Below are positions 19,549-20,261 of a stretch of 20,261 nt of DNA, in pieces. The notes below the pieces were generated by a model, which saw nothing but the letters and a program-made list of their open reading frames with translations, was not told the origin of the DNA and made no database searches. The position numbers were made by a program, and so were the translations under genes. The DNA is from a virus. The DNA lies in the IMG/VR virus record IMGVR_UViG_3300046777_000464, positions 1 through 20,261 of that record, one strand, 5' to 3'. The stretch's first letter is position 1. Each line of letters opens with the position of its first letter.

Positions 19549-20261
19549 ATGAGCGTGATTAATTTTGGTAAGACGATTTCCCTATCCGAGTTCACGACTG
19601 CCGTGTGCGAGGTAGGCCACCTAGTTACCTTGGTGGGTGAAGGCGAGATGGGTATTGGCAAGTCTGCCGTACTCAAAGAGATCGCCAAGCGTATGCCGAC
19701 ACATCTACCTGCGTATATCGACTGCACATTGCTAGACCTAGGTGACTTTGCCCTGCCGTATACGGTCGAGGAGAACGGTATACGTGTGACTAGGTTCGCA
19801 CCTAATGCGCGGTTCAGATTCCACGAGGGTAAGCCCGTCATCATCATGCTTGACGAGATTGGCAAGGCGATGGGTGCGGTCAAGAACGTATTGATGACCC
19901 TGATGAACGAGTTCCGTATCGGTGATCACTACTTGCCCGAGGGGAGTATTGTCTTTGCGACAACTAACCTAGGCATGGAGAATCTGGGTGACCTGCTGCA
20001 ACCACATCAACGCAATCGTGTGTGTTCGGTACGTATCCGCAAGCCTGATGCTGACGAGTGGATCAACGACTATGCACTGAGTAACGGGATCGTGCCTGAG
20101 ATCATCGCGTGGGTTAAGCAGTTCCCGCATTGTCTTGCAGCGGGTGACGACCAGTCACAGAAGGACAATCCGTACATTAACTTCATTGGTCGAGCGAACA
20201 CGGGCGCGGTTGTCACACCACGTAGTCTTGAGAAGGCGAGTCACATCGCACAGCGTAGGTC
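19549..20261 (+). CDS. MoxR-like AAA+ ATPase (3' end beyond window)
   Basis: At least 237 residues are visible; no stop occurs before the right edge. Walker A is GEGEMGIGKS (residues 30-39), Walker B is VIIMLDEIGKA (97-107), sensor 1 is VFATTN (135-140), and HQRNRV (153-158) occupies the arginine-finger region. The segment between, with LLDLGDFALPY and RFAPNARFRFHE, is typical of the MoxR branch, as in chaperone-like ATPases that act with von Willebrand-factor-A partners. In phages such genes are usually followed by a VWA-domain gene; here that position is beyond the window. Its target in infection is unknown. It has its own consensus promoter with operator-like site 6 upstream, unlike the coupled genes before it. 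Confidence 0.85.
   Translation, partial: MSVINFGKTISLSEFTTAVCEVGHLVTLVGEGEMGIGKSAVLKEIAKRMPTHLPAYIDCTLLDLGDFALPYTVEENGIRVTRFAPNARFRFHEGKPVIIMLDEIGKAMGAVKNVLMTLMNEFRIGDHYLPEGSIVFATTNLGMENLGDLLQPHQRNRVCSVRIRKPDADEWINDYALSNGIVPEIIAWVKQFPHCLAAGDDQSQKDNPYINFIGRANTGAVVTPRSLEKASHIAQRR

Noticed and set aside
1-20261. CRISPR arrays, integrase genes or insertion sequences
   Set aside because: No regularly spaced repeats, no transposase or integrase motifs and no terminal inverted repeats were seen; the window gives no sign of a temperate lifestyle, though such genes could lie outside it.

Overview
The window is part of a tailed double-stranded DNA phage genome (Caudoviricetes). The bottom strand carries a compact, almost gapless virion-assembly module from about 16.0 kb down to the left edge. 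The top strand carries the beginning of an early or regulatory module from about 16.4 kb to the right edge. The two arms diverge from a 430-bp intergenic region next to the terminase genes. The small structural families (basic GKTKGK proteins, a CxxC protein of the MPNRFASGKHA type, a MALVLADRV-type fibre protein) are ones I associate with phages of aquatic bacteria. The host cannot be fixed from the sequence. Two very good sigma70-like promoters (TTGACT-17-TATAAT and TTGACT-17-TAGAAT) and strong AGGAG ribosome sites fit a proteobacterial-type host, but that is inference.

Bottom strand, in transcription order (right to left): putative small terminase, large terminase, a long P22-type portal with a coiled-coil tail, a small helical protein, a GroES-like co-chaperonin, a scaffold-like coiled-coil protein, a conserved virion protein, a head-decoration-like protein, and a Mu gpT-like major capsid protein. 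A strong intrinsic terminator follows the capsid gene. Transcription must then restart or read through into two more structural proteins, a set of very basic Lys/Arg/Gly-rich small proteins interrupted by a holin-like membrane protein, two head-tail connector/adaptor-type proteins with a CxxC protein and two tiny basic proteins between them, and finally a run of short fibre-like genes ending in a glycine-rich adhesin cut by the left edge. Most genes overlap by 1 to 23 bases or are separated by under 25 bases, so translation is probably coupled. No tape-measure or tail-tube gene is visible, which suggests a short-tailed (podovirus-like) virion, although genes beyond the left edge could change this.

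Top strand: an orphan 171-residue protein with its own strong terminator, then a 550-bp non-coding segment with repeats, an AT-rich tract and a promoter. Next comes an operon of small proteins (zinc ribbon, 49 aa, 67 aa, 59 aa, 97 aa), then a 289-aa conserved phage protein, and finally a MoxR-like AAA+ ATPase cut by the right edge.

The most striking non-gene signal is a palindrome of the form (G/A)TAAACA-N(1-2)-TGTTTA(C/T). It occurs six times within 3.2 kb, always in non-coding DNA of the top-strand module: three identical 16-mers flank the orphan gene, and three 2-base-spacer variants lie ahead of later genes. It looks like the operator of a phage regulator that co-ordinates this module.
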